Assembly (NCBI GenBank): GCA_015272155.1
Contig: JACYME010000090.1
Span: 1 to 64,000 of the forward strand
Direction of reading: 5' to 3'
DNA from: Leptolyngbyaceae cyanobacterium T60_A2020_046
GTDB lineage: Bacteria > Cyanobacteriota > Cyanobacteriia > Phormidesmidales > Phormidesmidaceae
DNA length: 64,000 bases
The translations under genes and the position numbers were made by a program. The notes under the pieces were generated by a model that saw nothing but the letters and a program-made list of their open reading frames with translations, did not search any database and was not told the origin of the DNA. Shown one piece after another: positions 8,536 through 18,498 of this stretch (position 1 is its first letter; each line of letters starts with the position of its first letter).

Positions 8536-9549
8536 ATGTCTCAGTTAAACCAAGGGGTGACCCTCTTTCTCAGCTTGCTGGTTGAGGCCGCACCGTTTTT
8601 GCTGCTGGGGGTTATCTTTTCTAGCGTGCTGGCCGTCTTTGTAGACGAACGCAAGCTGATTCAATGGATGCCCAAACATCCCGCCCTAGCCGCGTTATCC
8701 GGCAGCTTGTTTGGCTGCCTGTTTCCGGTATGTGAGTGTGGCAACGTGCCCGTGGCGCGGCGGCTGCTGATGCAGGGTGCGCCGCCTGCGCTGGCGATTG
8801 GTTTTTTGCTGGCTGCGCCCACGGTCAACCCCATCGTGTTTTGGGCAACGTGGGTGGCCTTTCGCGAACAGCCTGCGATGGTGTTCTGGCGGGTTGGGCT
8901 GACGGTGTTAATCGCGGTGGTGATTGGCTGGGTCTTTAGCGTCCAAAGGGACGTGCGCCCGATTTTGCAGCCCATGGTGGCGCGGTATCTGCCGAGTCCG
9001 CCGCCACGCCCAGCAGCACGGGATGACTTTGATCTGCTGTCTGGGGGCACGTATCTGCTGCAATCTGGGGGATCTGCCCTCAAGCTGGATATGCCGATCG
9101 CGGCGGCAGCGGCGGTGGCGGCTCCGCCCCAATCGTGGTCGCTGCGCCTGCGCACACTGTTGGAAATGATGTTCCAGGAGTTTCGCGAACTGGGGGCGGT
9201 GTTGGTGATTGGCAGCGCGATCGCGGCCACGGTACAGGTTGCCATCCCCCGCGAGTGGATTCTGGAACTGGGGCAAGGGCCAGTGACCTCTATCGTCGCC
9301 ATGATGACCTTGGCGTGGGTGGTGTCGATTTGTTCAACGGTAGACTCATTTTTTGCCCTGTCCTTTGCATCGGTCTTTACCAGTGGATCCTTGCTGGCAT
9401 TTCTGGTGTTTGGCCCAATGATTGATCTCAAAAATATTTCGCTGTTGATGACAACCTTTCGATCGCGGGCCGTGGTCTATCTCTTTTTGTTGGCGGCCCA
9501 GCTCACCTTTGTGAGCACCCTAGTCGTGAACCTATACACCAACTGGTAG
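8536..9549 (+). CDS. Permease of the DUF318/ArsP family
   Basis: 337 aa from the ATG at 8536; in-frame GTG (8500) and ATG (8509) upstream are possible. Multi-pass membrane protein with two permease halves separated by a cytoplasmic loop (about residues 150-215). The cysteine signature FPVCECGNVPVARR near residues 64-77 and the AAPTVNPIVFW motif are diagnostic of DUF318 permeases (YcgR/YraQ, ArsP-like). The TIGR03943 gene starts 10 bases later, and this pair recurs in many bacteria as a two-component membrane system connected with metal homeostasis in some lineages. The substrate here is unknown. I saw no convincing Zur or ArsR operator upstream. Confidence 0.88.
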   Translation: MSQLNQGVTLFLSLLVEAAPFLLLGVIFSSVLAVFVDERKLIQWMPKHPALAALSGSLFGCLFPVCECGNVPVARRLLMQGAPPALAIGFLLAAPTVNPIVFWATWVAFREQPAMVFWRVGLTVLIAVVIGWVFSVQRDVRPILQPMVARYLPSPPPRPAARDDFDLLSGGTYLLQSGGSALKLDMPIAAAAAVAAPPQSWSLRLRTLLEMMFQEFRELGAVLVIGSAIAATVQVAIPREWILELGQGPVTSIVAMMTLAWVVSICSTVDSFFALSFASVFTSGSLLAFLVFGPMIDLKNISLLMTTFRSRAVVYLFLLAAQLTFVSTLVVNLYTNW

Positions 9550-9559
9550 GGTAATCGCG

Positions 9560-10321
9560 ATGGCACCCAAACGATTCTTCCTTCCCAAGTCGTTGCCCTG
9601 GCCCGTGGTGCTAGACATTCTCGCGCTGCTGTTGTGGGGGCTGATGATTTTGCGCTATTGGGTCACGGGGCTCATGGCGGTGTTGCTCCACCCGGATTAT
9701 CACTGGCTGGCGATCACGGCGGGCTGGCTCTTGCTGGGCATGGCGATTTGGCGCGCGATCGCCCTCGTGCGCCTGCGGCAGACCGTCCCCACAGAGCACA
9801 TTGCCCTGCTGCCGCGCCAGTGGAGTTTGGCGATCTTGCTGGCAGTGGCGGTGTTTGGGCTGATTTACGTGCCGCGTCCCTTCACCAGTGATACGGCCCT
9901 AGCGCGGGGGATTGCCGAACCAGCGGGCCTGACGCGATCGCAGCCCCAACGCTTTGTGCGCAACACCCCACCGGAGGAGCGCTCGATCATTGACTGGATC
10001 CGCACCCTCAACGTGTACCCCGAGCCCGATGCCTACGCCGATCAGCCCGTAAACGTAGTGGGGTTTGTGATTCATCCGCCCAATTGGCCGAACGATTACC
10101 TGATGGTGGCGCGGTTTGTACTCACCTGTTGCGCGGCGGATGCCTACCCGGTAGGGTTGCCGGTCAAGCTATCCGGCGATCGCAGCACCTATCCGTCAGA
10201 CTCGTGGATTCAGGTCATCGGCACCATGACAACCGAAACCCTTGACCAACAGCGGCGCTTGACGATCGCAGCAACCACCCTAGAAACCGTTGAGGAGCCC
10301 AGCAATCCCTATGAGTTTTAG
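9560..10321 (+). CDS. TIGR03943 (DUF1980) family permease-associated protein
   Basis: 253 aa. Two or three N-terminal transmembrane segments (about 17-37, 47-63 and 86-100) are followed by a soluble C-terminal domain with VNVVGFVIHPP and the conserved FVLTCCAADAYPVG cysteine motif that marks TIGR03943 (YcgQ). Its partner permease ends 10 bases upstream, so the two act together. The stop lies inside the next coding sequence: the last 11 bases overlap the start of the Ig-like gene, which ties all three into one transcription unit. Confidence 0.88.
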   Translation: MAPKRFFLPKSLPWPVVLDILALLLWGLMILRYWVTGLMAVLLHPDYHWLAITAGWLLLGMAIWRAIALVRLRQTVPTEHIALLPRQWSLAILLAVAVFGLIYVPRPFTSDTALARGIAEPAGLTRSQPQRFVRNTPPEERSIIDWIRTLNVYPEPDAYADQPVNVVGFVIHPPNWPNDYLMVARFVLTCCAADAYPVGLPVKLSGDRSTYPSDSWIQVIGTMTTETLDQQRRLTIAATTLETVEEPSNPYEF

Positions 10322-11855
10322 GCAAAGTTTTAGGCAAATTCAAGCGGCGATCGCGACACTGGGCCACAACGCCCTCGACCGGGTGGCGCTCGCCCTCTCC
10401 AGTGTCTTAGCGGTGGCGGCGGCGGCGTTGATTCTTTCGGGAGATCACGCGATCACCCGCGTCCAAGAGTTTTCCTGGGAAGCGCGGGCCGTCGGGGCTG
10501 AAAACACGGCCTTTTTGATGACCTTTAACCGCCCCATGAATCCTGAAAGCGTCACCACTAACCTGCGCATTACCCCACCACTGCCAGGGAAGGTGAGCTG
10601 GTCGGGGCGGCGCATGGTCTATACGCTGACAGCTCCGATACCCTATGGCGAAACCTTCGCCGTGTCCATCGACCAAGCCCGCGATCGCCTGTCCGATGCC
10701 GCCGAGCCCGCCCGGTTTGAACCCTTTGTGGGCCAGTTCCACAGCCGCGATCGCGCCTTTGCCTACATCGGCGTCGAGGGCGAAGAAGCGGGGCGACTGG
10801 TGTTGGTCAACTTTTCCCAAGACGGCAAAAAAACGCTGCTCACGCCGTCTGACCAGCGGGTGCTGGATTTTCAGCCCTATCCCCTGGGCGATCGCATTCT
10901 CTTTTCAGCCATCCCCACCGCCGACCTCACCACGGGCAACTTCAACCCCGTGCTCTACAGCGTCGCCACGGGCCTCGCGCCCACCCCACCCGACGACTTT
11001 TCCCGCGCGGTACTCCCCACCTCTCGCCAACCGGATGTCGCCGGGGTGCTGACCCCCATTTTGCCAAGCGACGACTATCAAAACCTGGCCTTTGACCTCT
11101 CCGCCAATGGCCGCACCATCGTGGTGCAGCGCGTCAGCCGCACTGACCCAGCGGACTTTGGCCCCTGGGTATTGACCGAGGGAGAAGACCCCATACCGCT
11201 TGAAACCGAGCCCGGCGGTGAGTTTCTCATCGCGCCCGACAGCCAAACGCTGCTGATGCTCCAGGGGCAGGGGACGGCGGTCATCCCCCTGGAGGCAGTG
11301 GCGGGGGAAGACCAGCGCGAACCCCTCGACTTTTTGCCAGAATATGGCCGCGTATTTGATGTCACCAGCAACGGCACCACCGCCGCCATGGTGGACTTTA
11401 ACCAAAACAATCCCGAGCGCCGCTTTACGGAGTCGCTCATGCTAGTGACGAATCAGGGCGAAGAAACGGAGTTGCTGAATGTCTCAGGTTCGATCAACGG
11501 AGCCCAGTTTGACACGAGCAATCAACTGCTCTTTGTGCTGGCTAGCCAAGTGTTGCCTGGTGAGAATTATGTGGAACAGGCGTCTCTTTTGGCGGTACGC
11601 CTTGCAGATCGGGAGATCGAGCCGCTGGTGACCTTCTCGCCCCAGGCCCAGGTGAGTTTTAGCGTTGCCCCCGATGGGCTGGCGATCTTGATTTCAACGA
11701 CGAATGAAGGGGCGATCGCCGATGCCACAACCGCCGACCCCATCTGGCTGCTGCCCCTCTACACCACCGCCGAAGAACGCCTCAACGCGCGGCCTGTTGC
11801 GCTGTCGCCGGAACCTTTGCCCTATCGCGGGCTTCAACCCACTTGGCTACCCTGA
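10311..11855 (+). CDS. Ig-like-domain secreted protein with beta-propeller-like repeats
   Basis: 514 aa from the ATG at 10311, which overlaps the end of the upstream gene by 11 bases. A signal anchor (about 27-47, VALALSSVLAVAAAALILSG) is followed by an SbsA-like Ig domain (about 60-145, with AFLMTFNRPMNPESV and ITPPLPGKVSWSGRR). The remainder has repeating strands resembling a TolB or WD40 propeller (LVLVNFSQDGKKTLL, DLSANGRTIVVQRV, APDGLAILIST). It is probably periplasmic or cell-surface. No enzyme motif is visible, and a link to the metal-type permease upstream is only positional. Confidence 0.75.
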   Translation: MSFRQSFRQIQAAIATLGHNALDRVALALSSVLAVAAAALILSGDHAITRVQEFSWEARAVGAENTAFLMTFNRPMNPESVTTNLRITPPLPGKVSWSGRRMVYTLTAPIPYGETFAVSIDQARDRLSDAAEPARFEPFVGQFHSRDRAFAYIGVEGEEAGRLVLVNFSQDGKKTLLTPSDQRVLDFQPYPLGDRILFSAIPTADLTTGNFNPVLYSVATGLAPTPPDDFSRAVLPTSRQPDVAGVLTPILPSDDYQNLAFDLSANGRTIVVQRVSRTDPADFGPWVLTEGEDPIPLETEPGGEFLIAPDSQTLLMLQGQGTAVIPLEAVAGEDQREPLDFLPEYGRVFDVTSNGTTAAMVDFNQNNPERRFTESLMLVTNQGEETELLNVSGSINGAQFDTSNQLLFVLASQVLPGENYVEQASLLAVRLADREIEPLVTFSPQAQVSFSVAPDGLAILISTTNEGAIADATTADPIWLLPLYTTAEERLNARPVALSPEPLPYRGLQPTWLP

Positions 11856-12044
11856 AGGACAGGGCGTTTGGGGCAGGCGGGGAGCGGCTGATCCAAAATC
11901 CAAGGAGTATCATAGGGAACGTGGATTGGCCCGCTGCGATGCCCCCCATGCGTACTGGGCGCTGAAGTTCAGATCAGGTCGGTGACAGGGTTGCTATCTT
12001 GGGTCTAGCGCCGTTCCTGACGCGATCGTAATCTGCGGTAGCTT

Positions 12045-14099
12045 ATGTACTCTTTTCGTCCGCGCTCGTTTCGCCGCATTCTGATTACCAGCCTGTTGGT
12101 CTTGGGGATTCCCGTTTTGCTGGCAGGGCAATATGTCACGATGCGCAAAGGGCGCACTAGCTTATTGGATACGGCGCGCCACAACCTGTCGAGCAGTGCT
12201 GTGCGCAAGGCGGAGGGGTTTGGGCAAAATGTTCACCTCCTATCCAAGCAGTTGCAGGCACTTGCGCTGAATCAAGCCCTACAAAATGGCGATCGCGATG
12301 CTATTGAGACAGTACTCACAGCCTTTACGGCCCAGTTCTCGCCTACCAAAACCTGTTTACAACTGAATGACCAGGCTACGGATGCGCTGGTGTTTAGCAC
12401 CTGCCCCACGCCGCTGGTGATCGCCCAAGGTGATTTGCCGTGGTCACAGGGCAGCGTGCCCAATTCGACATCGCCCCATCCGTTTCAGCTTGTATCCGTG
12501 CGATCGAGCACCGACCCAACCTCGACCGAAGATGAGAAGCGCTACGCCCACATCGAAGTCGTATTGGCCGCACCAGTGTTTGGCGAAGATGGTGCGGCCA
12601 AATACACTCTATCGATGCAGGCGGATCTCATTCAGCTTGAGAATGTGGAGCCGCGATCGCTGGTAGGATACACCGTCATCATCGACGATACAGGGCGCGT
12701 GCTGACCCACCCCGACCCTGCCCAAGAAGGCAAACTGGTTTCACAACTCCCTGGCGAAGATCGCCTCGACAACATCATTCGCAACGCCACCGAAGGGCGC
12801 AGTGCCACTCTTCACCTGTTCCAGTTCTTGCAGGGCGAGCCTGAATGGCTGGCCGGATATGCTGGGTTAGACGTACCCATCAGCCCAGGTCGTACAAAAC
12901 GCTGGGTCGTCCTAGCCGTTGCCCCCCTCGATCACGCCCTTCAGGGATTGCAAGACATTCGCGCCGTGCTTATTGGGTTTACCCTGGGGCTACTCGCGAC
13001 CCAGGTGCTGCTGGTATTGCTGATTGCGCAATGGCTCTCCCGACCTGTTGAGCGCCTCTGCCAGTACGCCCAAGACATTCAAGATCTCTCACAGCTCAAA
13101 GAAGTCCCCCAAGATTTTCGGGTGTGGGAGCTAAACCACCTTGCCCAGGTGTTGAATCGAATGCTCAAACGCCTCGAGCAGCGGGCGGCGGATCTCCAGC
13201 AGGCCTGGCAAGATGCCCAAATGGCAAACCAGCTCAAAAGCGAGTTTTTGGCGAACACTTCCCACGAGCTGCGCACGCCCCTAAACGCCATCATCGGCTG
13301 CGTGCGCCTCGTGAAGGATGGCTGCTGCGACTCCGACGAGGAGGTGGAAGAATTCCTCGATCGCGCTGATCAGGCCGCCATTCACCTGTTGGGGATTATC
13401 AACGACATTCTAGACATCGCCAAAATTGAGTCGGGCACCTTGGAAGTTGATCTGACGGTAATGGATGCTCGCTCCGTTATTGATGAAGTGCTTGACCTAC
13501 AGACCCTCCAAATTGAGCAAAAGGGACTCACGCTGCATCGTCCCCGGATGGATCATCCCCTCTGGATTAAGGCAGATCCAGCAAAGCTCAAGCAGGTCTT
13601 GCTCAACATCATTTACAACGCCATCAAGTTCACCGACACGGGCCACATCATGGTGCAGGCGTGGGTCGAGGGCAATGTCGAGCCCAGCACCCAGTCTTCG
13701 CCAAGTGGGTCTTCTGCGATCGCCCTGCCAACGGCTCTGCCCCGCGTGATGATCAGCGTGTCAGACACTGGCATTGGCGTTCGCCCTGATCAGCAGGCCA
13801 AGCTCTTTCAGCCCTTTGTGATGGCGGATGGTTCGACCACGCGCCAGTTTGAGGGCACCGGGCTGGGGCTGGCAATTTCCCGGAATTTGATTCAGCTCAT
13901 GGCGGGTAGCATCACCTTATACAGCGAAGGGCTAGGTCACGGAACTGAAGTGGTGATTGCTTTGCCCCTTGTTGCCGCGCCAGCGACCGAGGCAGACGAG
14001 GCCGCGATCGCGCTACACACAGCAGAATCTGCCATTACAGACGATGCAGCGGAGCCCCGTTCTGTAGAGTCGCTGTCGTCATCAATGCGGTCAAACTGA
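12045..14099 (+). CDS. Membrane sensor histidine kinase (Cache-HAMP-HisKA-HATPase)
   Basis: 684 aa. Transmembrane segment about 11-29, then a large periplasmic Cache-type sensor (about 35-300) with YTVIIDDTGRVLTHPDP, a second membrane span (about 305-325) and HAMP with SRPVERLCQYAQDI. The H-box SHELRTPLNAIIG lies near residue 405, and the ATPase domain has the N-box IIYNAIKF and G-boxes SDTGIGV and GTGLGLA. It ends with an acidic, Ala/Ser-rich tail. No response regulator gene is adjacent, so it is an orphan kinase. The ligand is unknown. It converges with gcvP. Confidence 0.93.
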   Translation: MYSFRPRSFRRILITSLLVLGIPVLLAGQYVTMRKGRTSLLDTARHNLSSSAVRKAEGFGQNVHLLSKQLQALALNQALQNGDRDAIETVLTAFTAQFSPTKTCLQLNDQATDALVFSTCPTPLVIAQGDLPWSQGSVPNSTSPHPFQLVSVRSSTDPTSTEDEKRYAHIEVVLAAPVFGEDGAAKYTLSMQADLIQLENVEPRSLVGYTVIIDDTGRVLTHPDPAQEGKLVSQLPGEDRLDNIIRNATEGRSATLHLFQFLQGEPEWLAGYAGLDVPISPGRTKRWVVLAVAPLDHALQGLQDIRAVLIGFTLGLLATQVLLVLLIAQWLSRPVERLCQYAQDIQDLSQLKEVPQDFRVWELNHLAQVLNRMLKRLEQRAADLQQAWQDAQMANQLKSEFLANTSHELRTPLNAIIGCVRLVKDGCCDSDEEVEEFLDRADQAAIHLLGIINDILDIAKIESGTLEVDLTVMDARSVIDEVLDLQTLQIEQKGLTLHRPRMDHPLWIKADPAKLKQVLLNIIYNAIKFTDTGHIMVQAWVEGNVEPSTQSSPSGSSAIALPTALPRVMISVSDTGIGVRPDQQAKLFQPFVMADGSTTRQFEGTGLGLAISRNLIQLMAGSITLYSEGLGHGTEVVIALPLVAAPATEADEAAIALHTAESAITDDAAEPRSVESLSSSMRSN

Positions 14100-14162
14100 G
14101 GCTGTCGAACGGATGCGTTTCAATTCAGAGTTGAGTGCAGGTTCAGCCTAAAACGTTTAGAC

Positions 14163-14230
14163 AGAAACCCGGTGTCTTCAAGGGCGAATTCACAAGATTA
14201 GGCAAATCGCCGAGGAGAAACCAGGTTTCT
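14163..14230. repeat. Dispersed 68-bp repeat with inverted ends, copy A
   Basis: Begins AGAAACCCGG and ends CCAGGTTTCT, so the ends are inverted. A second copy of equal length lies at 56299-56366; by eye about 51 of 68 positions agree. It sits between two convergent genes (histidine kinase and gcvP), where it could fold into a hairpin. Confidence 0.75.
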
Positions 14231-14251
14231 CGCCAGGCTGTACCGATCTCC

Positions 14252-17224
14252 CTAGGCTGTGTAAGCCTCCATGGGTAAACAGGCGCACATCAGGTTGCGA
14301 TCGCCGTAGGCTTGGTCAATGCGATTCACCGCAGGCCAAAATTTATGATCCCGCGTCCACGACGTCGGAAACACTCCCTGCTGCCGCGAATAGGGCCGAT
14401 CCCATTCCATCACCAGATCTTCGGCGGTGTGGGGAGCCCGCTTGAGCACGTTGTCATCGCGATCGGCCTTGCCCACTTCCACCGCACGAATTTCCTCGCG
14501 AATGGCAATCATGGCATCACAAAAGCGATCAAGTTCCGCCTTCGATTCACTTTCCGTCGGCTCGACCATCAGCGTCCCCGCCACCGGCCACGACATTGTC
14601 GGCGGATGGAAGCCATAGTCGATTAACCGCTTCGCCACATCCTCTACCCCAATTTCCGCAGACTTTTTGAACGGTCGCAGGTCAAGAATGCATTCGTGGG
14701 CCACCAGCCCCGCATTCCCCGTATAGAGAATGTCGTAGTGCCCCGAGAGCCGCTGGGCGATGTAGTTGGCATTGAGAATGGCCACCTCCGTGGCGCGTTG
14801 GAGCCCCGCCGCGCCCATCATTGCGATGTACATCCAGGAAATCGGCAGAATGCTGGCGCTTCCCCAGGGTGCGGCACTCACCGCCCCAATCGCCTGCTCG
14901 CCGCCCACCCCCGACACCAGCCCATGCCCCGGCAAAAAGGGCTTGAGGTGTGCCTGCACGCCAATGGGGCCGACACCGGGGCCGCCGCCACCGTGGGGAA
15001 TGCAGAAGGTCTTGTGGAGGTTGAGATGGCACACATCCGCCCCAAAATCCGCAGGCCGACACAGCCCGACTTGGGCATTCATGTTGGCTCCGTCCATGTA
15101 GACTTGGCCGCCGTGGGCGTGAACGATCGCGCAAATGTCGCGAATCCCTGCCTCAAAAACGCCGTGGGTGGAGGGATAGGTGACCATCAGCGCCGCTAAG
15201 GTGTCGCGGTACTGCTCGGCCTTGGTGCGCAGGTCGGCAATGTCGATGTTGCCCTCGCGATCGCACTGCACCGGAACAACCGCCATCCCCGCCATGACCG
15301 CACTGGCCGGATTCGTGCCGTGGGCCGACTCGGGGATCAAACACACCTGGCGATGGGCTTCGCCGCGCTGGTGATGATAGGCTCGAATCACCAAGAGCCC
15401 CGCATATTCGCCCTGGGCTCCTGCATTGGGCTGTAGCGAAATCCCTGCAAATCCCGTAATTTCTGCCAGCCATGCCTCTAAATCCGAAAACAGCCGCTGG
15501 TAGCCTCGGGTTTGTTCCAGCGGTGCAAAGGGGTGAATTTGCCCAAACTCAGGCCAGGTGATAGGCACCATTTCTGCCGTGGCGTTGAGCTTCATGGTGC
15601 AAGACCCGAGGGGAATCATCGCCGCCGTGAGGGACAAATCCTTCCCCTGGAGGCGATGGAGGTAGCGCAGCATCTCCGTCTCGGAATGATAGGTGTTGAA
15701 GACGGGATGGGTGAGGTAGGGGCTGGTGCGGCAGAATGTGTCGGGAATGGGGACAGCTCCCAGATTGGGCGATGGGTCTTTGCCAAGGGGGGCAGGCGCG
15801 CCGGTGAAAACCGCGCAGAGGTCTTGCAGGTCTGCCGGGGTAACGGTTTCATCCAGGGAAACGCCGAGGGTGTCGCTATCTATAACGCGCAGGTTGATGC
15901 GGTGCTGGGCCGCACGGTGCAGAATCTCGGCTTGGCGATCGCCGACGGTGACACGTAGGGTATCAAAATAGGGCGCAGCGCCAAGGGTAAAGCCCGCCTG
16001 AGCGAGCACCTGTGCCAAGGTGGCGGTGTGGGCATGGATGCGGGTCGCGATCGCCCGCAACCCCTCTGGCCCGTGATACACCGCATACATGCTGGCGATC
16101 ACCGCCAAGAGCACCTGCGCCGTGCAGATGTTGCTGGTAGCAGCGTCTCGACGAATATGTTGCTCACGGGTCTGGAGCGCTAGCCGCAGAGCCGGCTTGC
16201 CGTAGGTATCCTTGGAAACACCGACGAGTCGCCCTGGCAGCTTGCGGGCAAAGGCTTGGCGCGTGGCGAAATAGGCCGCATGGGGGCCGCCGTAGCCCAG
16301 GGGCACGCCAAACCGCTGGGTGCTACCCACGGCGATATCGGCTCCAAATTCTCCCGGCGGGGTGATCAGGGTCAGGCTCAGCAGGTCGGCGGCGACGGTC
16401 ACAAGGGCCTTGGCTTGGTGGGCCTGTTCCACAAAGGCGCGGTAATCGTAGAGGGCTCCATCGGTGGCGGGATATTGCAGCAGCGCTCCAAAAATAGGCG
16501 TGCTGAAGTCAGCGCTGCGGTGGTCGCCCACGACGACCTCAATCCCCAGGGGCAGGGCACGGGTGCGGATCACCTCCAGAGTCTGGGGATGGCAGGCCGC
16601 TGACACCCAAAAGGTTTTGGCAGCTTTTTGCTTGCGCAGATTGAAGCTCATGGTCATGGCTTCGGCGGCGGCGGTGCCCTCATCCAGCAGGGAGGCGTTG
16701 GCGATTTCGAGCCCGGTGAGGTCGATCACCATCGTCTGAAAGTTGAGCAGCGCTTCGAGACGACCCTGGGCAATTTCGGGTTGGTAGGGGGTGTATTGGG
16801 TATACCAGCCAGGGTTTTCGAGCACGTTGCGCTGGATCACGGCGGGGGTCAGGGTGTTGGCATAACCGAGGCCAATGTAGGAACGCCAAACGTCGTTCTG
16901 TTGGGCAATCGCGCGGAGGGTGTCGAGGGCGGTGCGTTCATCTAGGCCCGTTGGGAGATTCAGAGGCTGCGATCGCCGAATATCGTCAGGCACGGCGGCG
17001 GCAATCACGTCCGCTAGCGTGTCATAGCCCAGGGTCGCGACCATCGCCTGAAGGTCAGCTTCGCGGGGGCCAATGTGGCGGGACACAAAGTTGCTGGCAG
17101 CGATCGCATTGGGTGGAGTCGGGTTCATCCCCAAGGCAGCGGCCTGATCGATCCCCGCCTGTCCGTTTTGCCCAGGGTTGACTCGGGGTTGGGCAGAACT
17201 CAGGACATTCCGCAACTCTGACAT
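14252..17224 (-). CDS. gcvP: Glycine dehydrogenase (decarboxylating), P protein
   Basis: 990 aa. The PLP-dependent P protein of the glycine cleavage system decarboxylates glycine and loads the aminomethyl group on H protein; in cyanobacteria it serves photorespiration and one-carbon supply. The PLP-lysine region [16 protein letters not shown] is near residue 720, and the glycine-rich and N-terminal motifs ([28 protein letters not shown]) are present. Length is that of the single-chain form. ATG at 17224 is preferred over a TTG 33 bases upstream. gcvT and gcvH are not adjacent. No glycine riboswitch is recognisable upstream. Confidence 0.97.
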   Translation of the reverse strand: MSELRNVLSSAQPRVNPGQNGQAGIDQAAALGMNPTPPNAIAASNFVSRHIGPREADLQAMVATLGYDTLADVIAAAVPDDIRRSQPLNLPTGLDERTALDTLRAIAQQNDVWRSYIGLGYANTLTPAVIQRNVLENPGWYTQYTPYQPEIAQGRLEALLNFQTMVIDLTGLEIANASLLDEGTAAAEAMTMSFNLRKQKAAKTFWVSAACHPQTLEVIRTRALPLGIEVVVGDHRSADFSTPIFGALLQYPATDGALYDYRAFVEQAHQAKALVTVAADLLSLTLITPPGEFGADIAVGSTQRFGVPLGYGGPHAAYFATRQAFARKLPGRLVGVSKDTYGKPALRLALQTREQHIRRDAATSNICTAQVLLAVIASMYAVYHGPEGLRAIATRIHAHTATLAQVLAQAGFTLGAAPYFDTLRVTVGDRQAEILHRAAQHRINLRVIDSDTLGVSLDETVTPADLQDLCAVFTGAPAPLGKDPSPNLGAVPIPDTFCRTSPYLTHPVFNTYHSETEMLRYLHRLQGKDLSLTAAMIPLGSCTMKLNATAEMVPITWPEFGQIHPFAPLEQTRGYQRLFSDLEAWLAEITGFAGISLQPNAGAQGEYAGLLVIRAYHHQRGEAHRQVCLIPESAHGTNPASAVMAGMAVVPVQCDREGNIDIADLRTKAEQYRDTLAALMVTYPSTHGVFEAGIRDICAIVHAHGGQVYMDGANMNAQVGLCRPADFGADVCHLNLHKTFCIPHGGGGPGVGPIGVQAHLKPFLPGHGLVSGVGGEQAIGAVSAAPWGSASILPISWMYIAMMGAAGLQRATEVAILNANYIAQRLSGHYDILYTGNAGLVAHECILDLRPFKKSAEIGVEDVAKRLIDYGFHPPTMSWPVAGTLMVEPTESESKAELDRFCDAMIAIREEIRAVEVGKADRDDNVLKRAPHTAEDLVMEWDRPYSRQQGVFPTSWTRDHKFWPAVNRIDQAYGDRNLMCACLPMEAYTA

Positions 17225-17532
17225 AGCCTTTTCCAACGTGCCTCCACAAGGATTCAAGAAAACGCCATCCTTAACCTGAATGGACGTTACGGTCTTGTTC
17301 CATTGTGTAACAAAGCTTTAATACTTTCATCACAAGCCATAGACGACTCGTATGAACTGCGATCGCCGTCGATGGTATGAATAGACTGAGTCAATGGTTT
17401 CCCCAAAAACGACTGGCTAACATGGGGCCAACTCCGCCGCGTTGATCGGGTTTTCTGCCCGCATCTTGTCGCCTAGCGGGATGCTGAGGAATCGCGAACA
17501 TACAGCCCGTGAAGCTCCGACAAGGTGAGTTG

Positions 17533-18309
17533 ATGTCCCCCGAGATGCAGCAAATCTGGAAACCTGACCTGTATCAGGACAAGCACAATTTTGTCTGGCG
17601 CAACGCCCAGGGCTTGGTAGAACTGCTGGCCCCGCAGCCAGGGGAGACTGTGGTGGATTGGGGCTGCGGGACGGGGCATCTCACCCACGCGATCGCCGCG
17701 AGTGGAGCCAACGTATTGGGTATTGACGCCGACCCGACAATGATCAACACAGCCCAGCAGCAGTTCCCGCACCTGCGCTTTCGTGTGGATGATGCTTGCA
17801 CCTTTCGGCTAGAGGCTCCCGTCGATGCGGTGTTTTCCAACGCGACGCTGCACTGGGTACCCGAGGCCGATCGCGCGATCGCGTGCATCCGAGCTGCACT
17901 CAAACCCGGTGGGCGCTTTGTGGCTGAGTTTGGCGGTCATGGCAATGTGGCGACCATTCTGCGCGCCATCCATACCGCGCGGCAGCAGTTGGGGTTTCGC
18001 ACGTCTGACGCAACTCCGTGGTTTTTTCCGACCATTGGTGAGTATGCCACTCGTTTGGAGCGGTACGGGTTTGAGGTACAGTTTGCCACCCTGCGCGATC
18101 GCCCGACGCCGCTGGAAGGCGACAACGGCTTAGAAAACTGGTTGCGCATGTTTGCTGGACGCTTTTTTGCGGATTTGACGAAGGCTCAACAGGCGGAGTG
18201 TGTGGCCGCTGCGATCGCGATCGCCCGCCCCGTGTTGCACCACAACGACCAATGGTTTGCCGACTATCGCCGCATTCGCCTTGTGGCGATCAACTCCCCT
18301 CGCCCTTGA
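17533..18309 (+). CDS. Class I SAM-dependent methyltransferase (trans-aconitate methyltransferase-like)
   Basis: 258 aa from ATG 17533; an in-frame GTG eight codons earlier is an alternative. Motif I is VVDWGCGTGHLT, motif II ends GIDAD, and the ATLHWVPEADRAI stretch is typical of trans-aconitate and malonyl-ACP methyltransferase-like proteins. The SAM-binding fold is secure; the methyl acceptor is not predictable. Divergent from gcvP and convergent with sigF, with a shared terminator after it. Confidence 0.87.
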   Translation: MSPEMQQIWKPDLYQDKHNFVWRNAQGLVELLAPQPGETVVDWGCGTGHLTHAIAASGANVLGIDADPTMINTAQQQFPHLRFRVDDACTFRLEAPVDAVFSNATLHWVPEADRAIACIRAALKPGGRFVAEFGGHGNVATILRAIHTARQQLGFRTSDATPWFFPTIGEYATRLERYGFEVQFATLRDRPTPLEGDNGLENWLRMFAGRFFADLTKAQQAECVAAAIAIARPVLHHNDQWFADYRRIRLVAINSPRP

Positions 18310-18399
18310 CGACACCCAGCCCCCCGAGATCAAACACCGGAAGCCAGAACCACATCCGTTCTATCTCCCTACGTCCCAGACATAAATGATCCCAAAGCA

Positions 18400-18427
18400 A
18401 AAGGCACAGGGCTAAGCCTGTGCCTTT
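18400..18427. terminator. Bidirectional terminator between methyltransferase and sigF
   Basis: AAAGGCACAGG (18400-18410) and CCTGTGCCTTT (18417-18427) form a perfect 11-bp stem with a 6-base loop, with A on one side and T on the other, placed between convergent genes. Confidence 0.85.
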
Positions 18428-18498
18428 CTCAATTCTCAGATACACCCAAATACGCAAGTTAAAGGCTGAACTGGAATGACCACGCCATCCGCCGTCAG

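Noticed and set aside
17225-17532. Possible glycine riboswitch upstream of gcvP
   Set aside because: None of the conserved glycine-aptamer blocks could be found on the coding strand.
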